Source: Mycteria americana (lineage: Eukaryota; Chordata; Aves; Ciconiiformes; Ciconiidae). From it: a stretch of DNA of 64,000 nt. The stretch's first letter is position 1. Each line of letters opens with the position of its first letter. The stretch spans positions 34,470,501 to 34,534,500 of the forward strand of contig NC_134368.1 of NCBI RefSeq assembly GCF_035582795.1, given 5' to 3'. This document shows, piece by piece, positions 38,501-48,157 of this stretch. The notes below the pieces were generated by a model, which did no database searches, was not told where the DNA came from, and saw nothing but the letters and a program-made list of their open reading frames with translations. The position numbers and the translations under genes were made by a program.

Positions 38501-41500
38501 CCAAACAAAAAAACCACACAAACAGATAAAACTACTGAATGCGGAACAAATTTCTTCTAAGAAAAAAGACTGTTTCCTTTTTTCAGCCTTCTTATAGCTG
38601 TCTTGTAGAAAGCTATAAGAAAAATAGCTGTCAGGCTATTCCTGACAAAATATCAGTGAAAAGTCTCAATATTACTGTTATTATTCAGTATTATACGCAC
38701 TTCTCATAAGCTTTATGGTCGGTCTGGGATTTTTTGAGTTGCCCTGCCTTAGGATAGTACATGAAAATGTCCTTCATGTAAACTTCAATTTCAGAATAAA
38801 AATCCATTGCTTCAAATAACAAATCATAAACTGAGCACTTAAGTGTTGTGTAAAGGGGTAGTGAAGTTGTATTTCACTAGGGCATAGACTTCTAGAAAAA
38901 TAAACTCCATTTCCCTCTCAGTAGCTTTTGCTTATTTTACCTGTTTGCAGCCTCTTTGTATCCAAACAACATAAACACACCCAGTTTGAGAGAGTATTTA
39001 CATTGCTGATTGTTTTTAATCTAATAAGCAATGGGTGCAAAAAGAAAAAATAGAAATGGAGAAGGTATTTGAAAGACGCGTAATGCTTCTTGATGGAAAA
39101 TTGTGCCTTTTGTACTCCAAGTAACAGAAATGCACTAGAACAAGAGGTATTGTCTTGTCTTACTTTTCCTAAGTTGAGTGGGTGTCCACAGTTCCTTGCT
39201 AACCCTGCAAAAATTAACTATGAGGAAGTGACAGGAGAGTTTTGAAATATCGCACAGATACTGATCAAACTTTATAGTTTTCTTTAAAGACCCATGTTCA
39301 AGGGGGCTTTGGGAAATATCACATGGCTATTTTACCAACAAAAGTAAGGGTACAACTCAGTATAATGGGTGGGTTTTAGCCCCAGTGAAAACATCATTAG
39401 GTCCTGCTTTGCTTTTTGTGTTGGGGTTTTTTGGTGGGAGCAGGTTTGGTGGGAAAGAACTTGTGTGATGCTTAGGGAGAGCAGGGAAACAGTAACGGGA
39501 ATTACTATTTTAATATTCTGCTAGGAGAAGGATTTCTGGAGAGAGGGCAGGTAAAAATAACCAAGGGAAAGTAAGATGAAGCATTTGGAAGGCAGAGGTA
39601 GTCAGATGGTAGTCATGTCCTAGCCCCAGGTCAGCTGTTTTCTACCTTTGGGGAGGCTTTATTTTGGCTATCACTCCTGCGCTGATGGCAGTGCAGTGAT
39701 AAACGGAAATATTTAATGCTAATTGCCCTCTGACTACTCCAAAAGGTTTAAGTGATGCAGAAATAAAAGCAAAGTGATGCAGAAATAAAAGCATTAGTGG
39801 TTTCTATGCTAGTGCTCCTGCTACTCATACTATAGATGGAGCTGCAGGCAGGAATGAGATAGCTTGAGGCACCAAAAATATAACTTGTATGTAACAACTC
39901 TAATATTAACAAGGTGCATTAGCAACACCTTAGGAACCATTTGAAACATCTCTCCTTTGTATTTTGAGTCATCTGAAAAGAATTTAGCATCTCCTTAATT
40001 CTGTGATGCTTTTTGTTAGCTGAGCTGCATCACCTTCAGTGCCTTGTAAGTTATTTCTTTGCCTGGCATTTTCAGTAAACTAGCTCTTGAGATGGAAGGG
40101 ATATCTCTTCTTTTTGTACTTCAAAATTAATTGTTTTTAAATGTTATCTGTAATCCAGATTTTAGCCTGGAATGTTCTTTTGTATTAACGTTTCACTGCA
40201 ATTGCACACCATTATTTAGCAAGTTGTCTGTACATTTGTCAGTTTTACTCTTCCTCAAAATGTTAGACTTTAAATCTAACCACCATTCTTGGGTCTTATG
40301 ATCTCATACTACATGTTCAAATAGCGTAATTACAAAACCTTGGTGTTTACTTTCTCTTTAATCTTTTGATGAACTATTCTCTTCCAGTAAGAACTCAGTC
40401 TGGGACTTTGTCAAGACCACAGGGAGTGGGATAATTTATGAATGGTTTTTTTAATGTGTGTACTGTATGTATAGTGCAAAAGAACAATGAGAAAGAAATC
40501 TGTCTTTGATTCAAGAAATGTCATCTCTGGTGAATAACATTTCACTTGATATTTCTTTTCTCACTAAACAGTGTCATAAAGTAAAAACTGTCATAAAAGA
40601 AATACTATGAAAGTAAAGCAGGGTTATTATAGAAACCTTGCATCTGAATTGCTTGCAGTTTATCATGGAATTGCTAACTTTGACATATCTAATGGAGAAG
40701 ACACTTCACTGTGGAGAATTGTAAATTTACTTTCCAGTAAGAGTCATGATGAGCTTAGAAACACATCTTCTGTTTTGTTTGTTTGTTTTTTTTTAATTAG
40801 AACAATCTCTTGTGAGTCCCTCTTAATTGTAGTTTAGATGCTTAGCTATTGCTGCATGTTTAAATGGTGATGCTAAATTTAATGTTTAGCCTAGGTGGCA
40901 TGTTTTGTAAAAACAAAAACAATTACAAAACAAAGAAACCCCCTATCCACCCTGAGGGCGGATAACAGTCGTGTACAGTGAAAGCTTATTTGGTATTTTA
41001 AGATTTTGCCCTATTCTGCTTACTGGGTATACTGCCATTACCATCACTGTCTCCCTAAAGAAGAGAATAGTTGCAATAACTTGTCCTGTACTTCTAGGAG
41101 AAGCTAAAGTTGAGACTTGCCACGCCTTCTTATTTTTTGAGAATTATTTTTCAACATACAAGACTTTCATGGATGTAGTCTTCTCTTAATTAGCTGATCT
41201 TTCTGATAGCAATATCAATTAGTAAAAGAAGGTATATGGATTTTTTTTTTTTTTTTTTTTTTTTAACTCATGTGGAGAGTTACGTCAAAGTTGGCAGTGC
41301 AGTGGTAACTTCAGTTAGTTTCTTAATGCAACCAAATAAAAGAAAGGAAGCTGCTTACCAATAAACTGCCCGTGGGCAGCACTCCAATATTTTTCATTTG
41401 GTGAATGTGACATCATTACCTGTTTAATAGAGCTCTAAAATTCATAATACTTGATATATTGCCTCTAATGGGAAGCTGCGAAGGTACTAAATGTACCCTC

Positions 41501-44500
41501 ATCGTGTCTCTCTGATGGTAGTGTATACTAGTTGCTCATTATCCTGTATAAATTCTTTAAAAATGGGAAACAGGTGAACTTGAAGCCCATAAGTAAAAAT
41601 GTTAAAATGAGATTTATTTGAACATTTGGATGTGTATTTAAATGTTCCTAATCTTTTTTATTTGCTGTCATGTTGTCACTGATATGGAGTATTTTCTGTT
41701 TACTCAACACTAGTATTTCCCTCATTATTTTATATAAATGTAAATATTTTTAGGGATCTCTTGTGAATACTCTTAAGTTTGAGAGTCTTACTAATAAAGT
41801 TTACACTAATATGTAGTATGATTAATGAAGGAGGATGTGGATTAAATGAGACTGCTTTTATTCTCACAAAATTCAATCGAGATTCAAAATCTTGGCTTGT
41901 AACTGTCCCAGTTGTTATGTGCAGTATGCCTAATGGTAAAACACGGATACTTAAACTTACCTGCAAACTAAAAAAGTAACTATAACTGCGATCATGTTTC
42001 CATTGGATGTGCTGGGAACAGATTTCATGCCATAAGTAAAAACTGAATTTCAGTAAACTTTTGAAAGTGGTGTTAACCTGGTAAAGTTCTTTGGGGTTGT
42101 TGTTGTTGTTGTTGCTTTGGTTAGAATTTCTACGCTAATTTAGGAGTTGAAGCTAAATACATTTCAGTAGCTTGAGGCATCACAGATAGGAAGTAAAACT
42201 CGGTTTACATACTGATATTAACTTTTTTAGAGTAAATTAGTTTAATTCTAAATTGGATGAAAGCAAAGAATACAACTTTCTTTACATTCCTTTTTTATTT
42301 TTACTTTTTTTTTATCAGGGTGAACAACTGTGTAGGATTCTCCAATTACAAATTTTTTCTTCTCTTCTTGGCTTACTCTCTACTGTATTGCCTTTTCATT
42401 GCTGCAACGGATTTACAGTATTTTATCAAGTTTTGGACAGTAAGTACTCCAATATACATACTGCCTTTAAGCGTATGAAGTCAGCACTGTGCGAGAAGTC
42501 TAAGATTCGAGGCTTTACATTGTAATCTAGTATCTCCTAATACAAAGTACAAAAGTTATCTAATAATCATATCCCTCTATTTTTTTTCTATTTATCATAG
42601 TTTATGAAGTTTCACTTATTCCTACATTATTTTGAAGCTGCATAGAACAAGTATTCAATTATTAATTATTTAGAAAATAGTTTACAAGGGAATTTATATT
42701 ATATGTAGGTTTTGTTAACTTCTTTTAATGCTGTGCTATGGAAAGGCTTCAGGGACGTTTTCTAGTATTTTAGTTATGATTATCTGGGTTCACAACTTAG
42801 GATATTACCTTCTTAGATTTGCAGTATTTATGCTATATATAACTATTCTGAAAAGGCTAATTAAACAAGACAATTTTTGTAAAGATAAATTATTCTCCTC
42901 CAAAAGACACTTCAAAGTTCAGCTCCAAATTGCAGGTTCTTGTTGTCAGTATTTATACTTTCTCAAGAAAGGGCCCATTTCTTTCACTTAGGTGCTGTCA
43001 ACAACCTAATTGCACAGCCATCCATACATAGAAGGTGTATAATTCATTTATTCAGACTCTCGTTGCATGGTACATTTGTGTCTGCACTGACTTTGATTTG
43101 GCTGAATAGAGGATTAGTAATAATCAAATTAAACAGCTATTTCCCCAATTCTAACAGCATAATTTTTTTTTTATTTTTAGAATGGCCTTCCTGATACTCA
43201 AGCCAAGTTCCACATCATGTTTTTATTCTTTGCTGCAGCTATGTTTTCTGTCAGTCTGTCTTCTCTCTTTGGGTATCATTGTTGGCTTGTCAGCAAGAAT
43301 AAGTCTACATTAGGTGAGTGGATTTAATGCTTCCGTGTTTGACAGCAAGAAATAAATAATAGATGTATACTATATGTATGGGGGTAATGGAAAAAGTGGG
43401 CAATCCTATACAGGGTCCTTGGATCCTGGTTAGAAGTGGCTGGGTCTGGCAATGTCCAGTACTGACTCCCCAGTTCTGCTGCTCCGTGGAAATTCTGACT
43501 CTTTTCCTCCTGCCCCAAGGGGCCAAGCTGTTAATGAACTTATCCTCTTCCTCCCATCCACAGCTTGTTAACAGAAACTGAATAAATTTATTAAAAAAAA
43601 AAAAAATTGAGATCACACTGTAATAAATGTCAGATGCACGAATGCAGGCTCACACAAGTGCTTCTTGTTTGGCATTCCCAGCCCCCAGGTCAGAGTCCTC
43701 TGATGTGGTGCGTCAGTCAGGGCAGTGGCTCCAGTGCTTCGTTCCCACCCGTGCCCTCTGCAGAATCAAAGTTCCTCTGTTCAATTTGGCTACAATTTTG
43801 TTTAAAAGCTCTGAAAGGCATAGTTATTAATTCCAAAACTTTGCCTGTAGTGGAGGCAAGGAGAGAAAAAAAAAATCTGGAAGGCAGGCTGATTGTGGCC
43901 CTAGTGGTGTTGGTTTTGATCACCATGAATGAGCCACCACAAAGAGCCAATGTCAGAGAATGATCTGATACAGAAGAACAGACTTTAAGGCAGTGCTTGT
44001 ATATTTAGTAGTAAATGAGCACGGAGGTCTGAAGGGCGGTTTCACAGTTGTGAGTCCTGTCTACCACACAATTGTAAATGCATAGAAAGGACTCTGTGTT
44101 ATGAGTTAATTTTAAAGACCTCAAAGAAGATGGCCTGTGCCTCTGCTATGGGAGCATATATATAACTGCATTGAATATCAGTGTTAAACCAGGATTTCCC
44201 ACCACCTGGATGCATGTTTGTCTCGTTACAAATCTTAAAAAATAAATAAATAAAAGGAGGTGCAGAAGATTTGAGTGCCTGTTCTATACTATGTCCTGGA
44301 CTGTAATAATACTAATTTGCAATATATTAATTAAAGTTTCTAACTCTAAATGCTTTTCTGTTTATGTAAGCTGAACTGGAGTAAGCCAATGAATTTATCT
44401 GTTTTTTCCAGTTCTCTTCAGATTTACTAATCTGTAGACGATTAATGGAAACCTTTGAATATATATCATTCGAAGAAAGCTTGTTTACTTCAAGATTTCT

Positions 44501-47500
44501 CTAGGGTTTGTGGGTTTCTTCAGTATTCTGAAAAATCATCTACTTACTTAGAAATTAGTATCAGAAAAAATTTGGTCAATCTAGCTATAAGTGGAGAAAA
44601 GTTTTATTAATGATGCTTAAATGAACAGAAATAATTAAGTATTCTGTTTATAAACTGTTCTTACCATTTTAGTGCAAAAAAAATTTGTTCAAAGGTAACC
44701 ATAATGTGGTACACTTCTAATTCAATATTTCATGGCTTTAGAACAAATTGAATTCCATGCAGGTAATATACTATGTTTTCTGTACCTTAAGCTACTCAGA
44801 AAGATCAGTTTGTCTCTTCTTCCCATTTTACTTTGGGAAATTGCTCAATATGTGAAACCGTGAACATGCCATAGTTCGGTGATGTGACCATGACAGCTTT
44901 AAGTGTGATTGTGCTTAAATCATCCTGGGAGCTGTTTTCCTAGACTAACATGGGCGTCTAAAAGGGTATCTCTATTTTCCCTTCTCCCTTCTTTAAAACA
45001 CCTTGTTAAGTAATGCATACTACATGTTGAAGGTCATTTCTAGCAGTTCATAGCTAAGGATTTACTGCAGAAGGACGATCTCTGCATGGTTCCAGCATGG
45101 TTTGTGTGAGCTGTACTGTCAGGACATCAGAACATAGTTTGCCTACTATATATAGCCAATTAAGGGAATTAAATGGCTATCAGTCACTTGGTGGAAAGTG
45201 AATGAGTTTTCTGCTTCAGGCACTTCGCAACACTTGAAGCTATATGTAGCGCTCTTCTCCAGAAATTTAGGTTGGACATCTGGGTCTATGAGTAAAGTGG
45301 TTGCCTTACGCAGCTGTGAAAGCACACAATATTTTCATACCCCAGGGTGTGATAAGCTAGTCTTACTACTAAAGTGGGTTAAGCTTTTCTTCCTTTCCAT
45401 TAATCTTTCTGTATTAAACCCTTTGTTTAGGTTTTTCTTTCTTGAACACTCTTTGTAGTATAGTCACATGCTGAAATCTTCATATAACATATCACTCCTT
45501 AAAAGGTGAGTTCCTCACTCTTCCTTGCCTTGATTAGGGAGGAGGGTGGAGGAGACTTTCACCCTTCCTCAGCCGGAGGACTTCCTCTGCACGCAGAGTG
45601 ACTCTGTAAGCACTGACTTTGGCTCTCATGAGTGGACTAGCTTTCTCAGACATTTGGGCAGCACAACCTTTCCTCTTGAATGATGGTATCATCAGTGCAA
45701 TTGCCTAAATACCGGTGTGAAACTTAAATGTGCTATCTTGTGAAGAAATCTAATAATTTTTTTTCTTTTAAGAGGTATTCAGAGCTCCCATATTTCGTCA
45801 TAGAACAGACAAGAACGGCTTTAGCTTGGGCTTCAGCAAAAACCTCAGGCAGGTGTTTGGTGATGAGAAGAAATACTGGTTGCTGCCTGTGTTTTCAAGG
45901 TATGCTCAGTTTTTAATGCTTCATTTGTTGAAACTGTTGAATAATTAGGATCCACAGGGTTTGGGAAGGGTGGTTAGTTTTTTGAAATAAGATACAGTAA
46001 TAGTCACTTTAGAAAAAACAGTTCTTGGAAGTTTTTTTTGTATGTATGACACTAATTCTGAATTTTTCAGTCTAGGGGATGGTTGCTCCTTCCCAACTTG
46101 CCTTGTTAATCAGGATCCTGAGCAAGCTTCCACACCTGGTGGTCTTAATTCAACATCCAAAAAGTAATCTGCTTTTTGTTACTCATTTCAAATAGTTGAT
46201 ATTCTTTTTTTTTCCTGTGCACATATAAATAGAACCATGTATAAGACACTTACAAGTGGTAATCAAATGAAGAGTGTCCTGTGAATAAATACAAGTCAGA
46301 TTTTAAACAGCTAAATTGTAATTCAGCCAATCCTCAGACTTACAATTAAATTTATGGAAATAAGTTTGTCTCAGTTCAGTGGCATCCCAGGACCTGAATT
46401 TTCCACGCCTGCCTAAACAGTATCCATAACATTCTGTTCTGCACATGTATCAGACAGTTAAGTCGGTCTGCCTGTGATACAGATGCATTACCTTGCAAGG
46501 CTTTTGAGGGAGGCCTGCTTCTTCGTATCTGGTGAAAAGATGCTTCGCATAAGGGCACTTGTGCTGAAGCACAAGAAGCTGCGTATTAAATGCACGTGTT
46601 TTATTTCTGCTGATAATAAGATACATTTTCTTAATCCTTATCCTTCTTAGCCATGACATCTTTAAAGTGTGAAAAGTATGCAGATGTTCCTTAAACTAAA
46701 TAAGTATAATAGCTTAGTATTTCACATTGTAACTCTTTAGCAACATTTATGTAATGAAGTGTGTGATAAGTATAGTAGACTTGAATATGTGGCTAAGAAA
46801 TTATAATGGAATAGTATTGACAATCTTTTACTCATAAAAGAAATACATTACGTTTCAGCTAGCTGTTTATTGATGTTTTAAATCTTACCGCAGTGATTCA
46901 AACTTATATTAGGCAAGAGATTTTGGAGATGTTCTCTCCACTATTTATCATGTCAGGTTTGTTATAGTGGGAGTGAATATGGATAGAGTGCATTTGGAAT
47001 TGAAGTACGTGTATTAATATATAATACCTGTCAAAGAAACAATCAGAATGTTTCCCTGTTCTGTGCTAGGGAGTTGCCTTTTAGATTGCGCTTGCATCCG
47101 TGACAACTACAATGTAATGTACGTAATGATAAAAGTTTAGTGATTCATCAGAAAAGAAGTGAGGTAAGGTAGGGAAGATACTGCGTACGACAAACTGTTT
47201 GTAATGTGTGGTGAGATAATGAAAAATTACTGCAGTTTGCTACAATGTTCTTTTTATTGGCATTACAGTGAGAACCACCTGTTTCCTGCAAAGCCGTTGC
47301 GCGATTCCCAGAGCCACCTTCTTACGGATACGCTGTCTTGGTCAGAAACTAGTGGAAAGGCTGAAAAGGGCAAAGTTGGTAAGGAATTGATTTATGCTGC
47401 AATGATTCATTTTGTAATAAACTAGTTTTGGAGGATATAGTGTAAAAATGACCAAGGTCACTTGGTTTTTGTATTCGTGAACCAAAATTCATGAAGCTTA

Positions 47501-47866
47501 TTTAAAATGCATGTTTGTAGGAAATTCCATGTATCGAGCTGCTGTGCCCTTCCCAATTAAACCTGACCTGTTACTGAGAACGCTAACACTAGTAGGTGCT
47601 AATTATCTTTTAGGCTGAGCCTGATAATTCTTTTGGGAACAAATTGCTTATATCAGAATATGACGCCTTGATGCAATTAGTGAAAAGCTGTGTAATGGAC
47701 GCAGGACAGGAATAGACTTGGTAATAGTGGAATGACATTAAGATGATTAATAATTAAAGGCTGTATTATTTGCTGAAAGAGACCTGAGTCCTTTTCCTGT
47801 GGAAACACAATTTTTTGTCTTTAAGGTATGAGCAATCCTGCATTAACCATGGAAAATGAAACCTAG
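17380..47866 (+). CDS. ZDHHC2: ZDHHC2 whole coding region, 12 exons (DHHC palmitoyltransferase)
   Basis: ZDHHC2 is a four-pass membrane enzyme that attaches palmitate to cysteines of proteins such as PSD-95 and CKAP4, acting at the plasma membrane and recycling endosomes. Exons join as 17380-17536, 28210-28236, 31424-31518, 34726-34846, 35795-35864, 37435-37467, 42319-42439, 43181-43313, 45773-45899, 46071-46163, 47269-47378 and 47826-47866. They total 1128 nt, or 375 residues plus stop; human has 367. Membrane segments lie near residues 28-48, 62-84, 180-200 and 218-242. The zinc-binding cysteine-rich domain spans about 134-172, with DHHC at 163-166 and catalytic Cys166. The tail carries SQSHLL (339-344) and NP (366-367), endocytic motifs reported for this enzyme. 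Exon 7 ([18 protein letters not shown]) and the ending [12 protein letters not shown] separate it from paralogues ZDHHC15 and ZDHHC20. All junctions are GT-AG and in phase. Confidence 0.97.
17388..17405. repeat. ZDHHC2: Coding CCG trinucleotide run (poly-Pro)
   Basis: Consecutive CCG codons give six prolines just after MAA. This region is not conserved with the human N-terminus and could vary in length. Confidence 0.7.
17791..17836. repeat. GGGCT/GGGCC pentanucleotide run (G4-capable)
   Basis: Eight or more GGG runs at 2-nt spacing, first as gggct and then as gggcc. They are G-rich on the plus (coding) strand, about 250 bp inside intron 1. The spacing satisfies the usual G-quadruplex pattern. 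Confidence 0.85.
18127..18166. repeat. CA/TA dinucleotide microsatellite
   Basis: An interrupted tac/tacata start leads into about nine CA units and then about five TA units. Confidence 0.9.
23290..23305. repeat. Poly(T) tract
   Basis: Sixteen consecutive T in intron 1 of ZDHHC2. Confidence 0.9.
24820..24905. repeat. C-rich and A-rich simple sequence
   Basis: A C10 tract is followed by accaaccaaaccaaacc and a run of 12 A. This is low-complexity DNA in intron 1. Confidence 0.8.
26313..27220 (-). mobile_element. CR1 LINE, old degraded 3' fragment
   Basis: On the plus strand the element begins with a decayed CR1 3' tail (tagagtcatgg...) followed by catctagtccaacc, the complement of the CR1 3' UTR signature. 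The reverse strand carries broken RT remnants, including [27 protein letters not shown] and GEVLHL. The catalytic box reads FTDD instead of FADD, and frameshifts and stops interrupt the rest, so it is inactive. It lies in ZDHHC2 intron 1, antisense to the gene, and belongs to a different and older CR1 lineage than the copy at 8474. Confidence 0.9.
28210..28236 (+). CDS. ZDHHC2: ZDHHC2 exon 2 (27-nt micro-exon)
   Basis: After tttttctcatttttcAG the exon encodes the luminal loop after TM1 (residues 53-61, LTMTNIGEK, then a split Val codon). The donor is G|GTAAGA. At 27 nt it is too short to stand out by itself. It is fixed by phase (1 to 1) and by alignment with the same-sized segment of human ZDHHC2 (VSMENTGEQ). 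Confidence 0.93.
29062..29077. repeat. (GGAC)4 tetranucleotide repeat
   Basis: Four perfect GGAC units, each making a CpG with the next, in otherwise CpG-poor intron. Confidence 0.9.
31022..31039 (+). repeat. G-run cluster, possible G-quadruplex
   Basis: G6-A-G7-C-G3 provides four GGG runs with 1-nt loops on the coding strand of intron 2, about 385 bp before exon 3. Confidence 0.7.
31424..31518 (+). CDS. ZDHHC2: ZDHHC2 exon 3 (TM2)
   Basis: After ttgattttAG the exon encodes residues 62-93. These are TM2 ([18 protein letters not shown]) and the cytosolic [13 protein letters not shown]. The donor is GAA|GTAAGA, phase 0. Confidence 0.96.
31519..34725 (+). other. ZDHHC2: ZDHHC2 intron 3
   Basis: No coding sequence recognised. 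It contains an A16 tract at 32263-32278. Confidence 0.85.
34726..34846 (+). CDS. ZDHHC2: ZDHHC2 exon 4
   Basis: After attattccAG the exon encodes residues 94-133. [18 protein letters not shown] leads into [19 protein letters not shown], the cytosolic linker before the cysteine-rich domain. The donor is GGAG|GTAAAT and the exon ends in phase 1. Confidence 0.96.
34847..35794 (+). other. ZDHHC2: ZDHHC2 intron 4
   Basis: Short intron with an A13 tract near 34907-34920. Nothing else recognised. Confidence 0.85.
35795..35864 (+). CDS. ZDHHC2: ZDHHC2 exon 5 (first zinc-binding half of the CRD)
   Basis: After ttttttctttAG the exon encodes residues 134-156, reading [20 protein letters not shown] and CD. 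It carries zinc ligands Cys138, Cys141, His151, Cys152 and Cys155. The donor is CAA|GTAAGA, phase 2, with Lys157 split across the junction. Confidence 0.96.
35865..37434 (+). other. ZDHHC2: ZDHHC2 intron 5
   Basis: No coding sequence recognised. A 9-bp stem hairpin at 37229-37253 lies about 180 bp before exon 6. Confidence 0.85.
37435..37467 (+). CDS. ZDHHC2: ZDHHC2 exon 6 (DHHC catalytic micro-exon)
   Basis: This 33-nt exon encodes the rest of Lys157 and then [10 protein letters not shown] with a split Trp168. It holds the Asp-His-His-Cys active site at 163-166, where Cys166 carries the acyl intermediate. The acceptor is ggctttttaAG and the donor is TTG|GTGAGT. Confidence 0.97.
38589..38621. 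repeat. Perfect inverted repeat, 11-bp arms, 11-nt loop
   Basis: ttcttatagct at 38589-38599 is the exact reverse complement of agctataagaa at 38611-38621. Confidence 0.85.
39751..39792. repeat. Tandem duplication, 22-bp unit
   Basis: agtgatgcagaaataaaagc occurs at 39751-39770 and again at 39773-39792, identical, with period 22. Confidence 0.92.
41241..41264. repeat. Poly(T) tract, 24 nt
   Basis: Twenty-four consecutive T on the plus strand of intron 6. No retroelement body is recognised next to it. Confidence 0.9.
42096..42114. repeat. (GTT)6 microsatellite
   Basis: Six GTT units about 200 bp before exon 7. Confidence 0.9.
42319..42439 (+). CDS. ZDHHC2: ZDHHC2 exon 7 (TM3)
   Basis: After tttttttatcAG the exon completes Trp168 and encodes [13 protein letters not shown] (169-181) and TM3 ([19 protein letters not shown]), ending in FIKFWT208. 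NNC with Cys172 closes the DHHC cysteine-rich domain. The donor is ACA|GTAAGT, phase 0. The TM3 sequence appears identical to the mammalian ZDHHC2 sequence I know and is the best paralogue discriminator. Confidence 0.97.
42440..43180 (+). other. ZDHHC2: ZDHHC2 intron 7
   Basis: Short AT-rich intron. Nothing further recognised. Confidence 0.85.
43181..43313 (+). CDS. ZDHHC2: ZDHHC2 exon 8 (TM4)
   Basis: After tttatttttAG the exon encodes residues 209-252. [13 protein letters not shown] leads into TM4 ([19 protein letters not shown]), then [16 protein letters not shown] at the exon 8/9 junction is the local version of the DHHC-family TTxE motif. The donor is TAG|GTGAGT, phase 1. Confidence 0.97.
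43314..45772 (+). other. ZDHHC2: ZDHHC2 intron 8
   Basis: It contains a segment at about 43380-43606 that ends with AATAAA and an A14 tract, resembling a retroposed transcript end. No extra coding exon is supported. Confidence 0.8.
43580..43606 (+). repeat. AATAAA followed by A14 tract
   Basis: AATAAA at 43580-43585 is followed 7 nt later by fourteen A (43593-43606). It could be an intronic poly(A) signal with an internal A tract, or the end of an old retrocopy. Neither is proven. Confidence 0.5.
45773..45899 (+). CDS. ZDHHC2: ZDHHC2 exon 9
   Basis: The acceptor is cttttaAG at 45771-45772. The next AG, two bases later, would break the frame. The exon encodes residues 253-294: [20 protein letters not shown], then [22 protein letters not shown]. 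It includes the conserved C-terminal (PaCCT-type) aromatic segment packed against the catalytic domain in DHHC enzymes. The donor is AAG|GTATGC, phase 2. Confidence 0.96.
45900..46070 (+). other. ZDHHC2: ZDHHC2 intron 9 (171 bp)
   Basis: The shortest intron of the gene, with nothing else in it. Confidence 0.9.
46071..46163 (+). CDS. ZDHHC2: ZDHHC2 exon 10 (cytosolic tail)
   Basis: After tgaatttttcAG the exon encodes residues 295-325: [19 protein letters not shown], then [12 protein letters not shown]. Human has FPTR where this copy reads FPTC (TGC at Cys305). The donor AA|GTAATC is the weakest match among the gene's donors, though the frame and the human exon boundary support it. Confidence 0.94.
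46164..47268 (+). other. ZDHHC2: ZDHHC2 intron 10
   Basis: AT-rich intron. No other feature recognised. Confidence 0.85.
47269..47378 (+). CDS. ZDHHC2: ZDHHC2 exon 11 (sorting-motif exon)
   Basis: After attggcattacAG the exon encodes residues 326-362. [19 protein letters not shown] includes the SxxxLL endocytic motif at 339-344, followed by [18 protein letters not shown]. It is one residue shorter than the human exon. The donor is G|GTAAGG, phase 1. Confidence 0.95.
47379..47825 (+). other. ZDHHC2: ZDHHC2 intron 11
   Basis: A 447-bp intron with nothing else recognised. Confidence 0.9.
47826..47866 (+). CDS. ZDHHC2: ZDHHC2 exon 12, end of coding sequence
   Basis: After tttgtctttaAG the exon encodes [13 protein letters not shown] and stop TAG at 47864-47866. 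NP at 366-367 is the second reported endocytic motif of ZDHHC2. The peptide is identical to the human C-terminus as I know it. The transcript exon probably continues to a donor at 47904. Confidence 0.96.
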
Positions 47867-47903
47867 TTTCCCTTAAAAGAAAAATCTGAATATATAAGGA
47901 AAG
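47867..47903 (+). other. ZDHHC2: ZDHHC2 3' UTR part of exon 12, likely ending at a donor
   Basis: Thirty-seven bases after the stop comes AAG|GTATGT, a strong donor at 47904. Human ZDHHC2 is annotated with 13 exons, and only 12 are needed for coding here, so a spliced untranslated last exon is plausible. Confidence 0.5.
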
Positions 47904-48140
47904 GTATGTTAATATTCTGCGTACTTAATATGCTATTCTGTGATTCCTTACCACTTGAAGAATGCACAAAAGAAAATTACTAAAGCAATTCCTATCTGTT
48001 TTCTTTAAAGTCTTTTTATCATGAGGTAGTAGCACATGAATTCATAGTTTTAAACTAAACCTCTGATTTCTTGATGTGTCATGTTTGCAAAATATTGTTT
48101 AGCCTTTATATCCATTGCTTTTAGATAGTATTCCAAAATA

Positions 48141-48157
48141 TTATTATTATTATTATT
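48141..48157. repeat. (TTA) trinucleotide repeat
   Basis: About five TTA/ATT units. Confidence 0.9.

Larger units (their letters stand above)
37468..42318 (+). other. ZDHHC2: ZDHHC2 intron 6
   Basis: At 4.9 kb it holds an 11-bp perfect hairpin at 38589-38621, a 22-bp tandem duplication at 39751-39792, a T24 tract at 41241-41264 and a GTT repeat at 42096-42114. No exon recognised. Confidence 0.85.

Noticed and set aside
17365-47866. Assignment of the DHHC gene to ZDHHC15 or ZDHHC20
   Set aside because: The TM3 sequence, the [11 protein letters not shown] segment, the SQSHLL motif and the [12 protein letters not shown] ending all match ZDHHC2, and its flanking genes are MICU3 and CNOT7.
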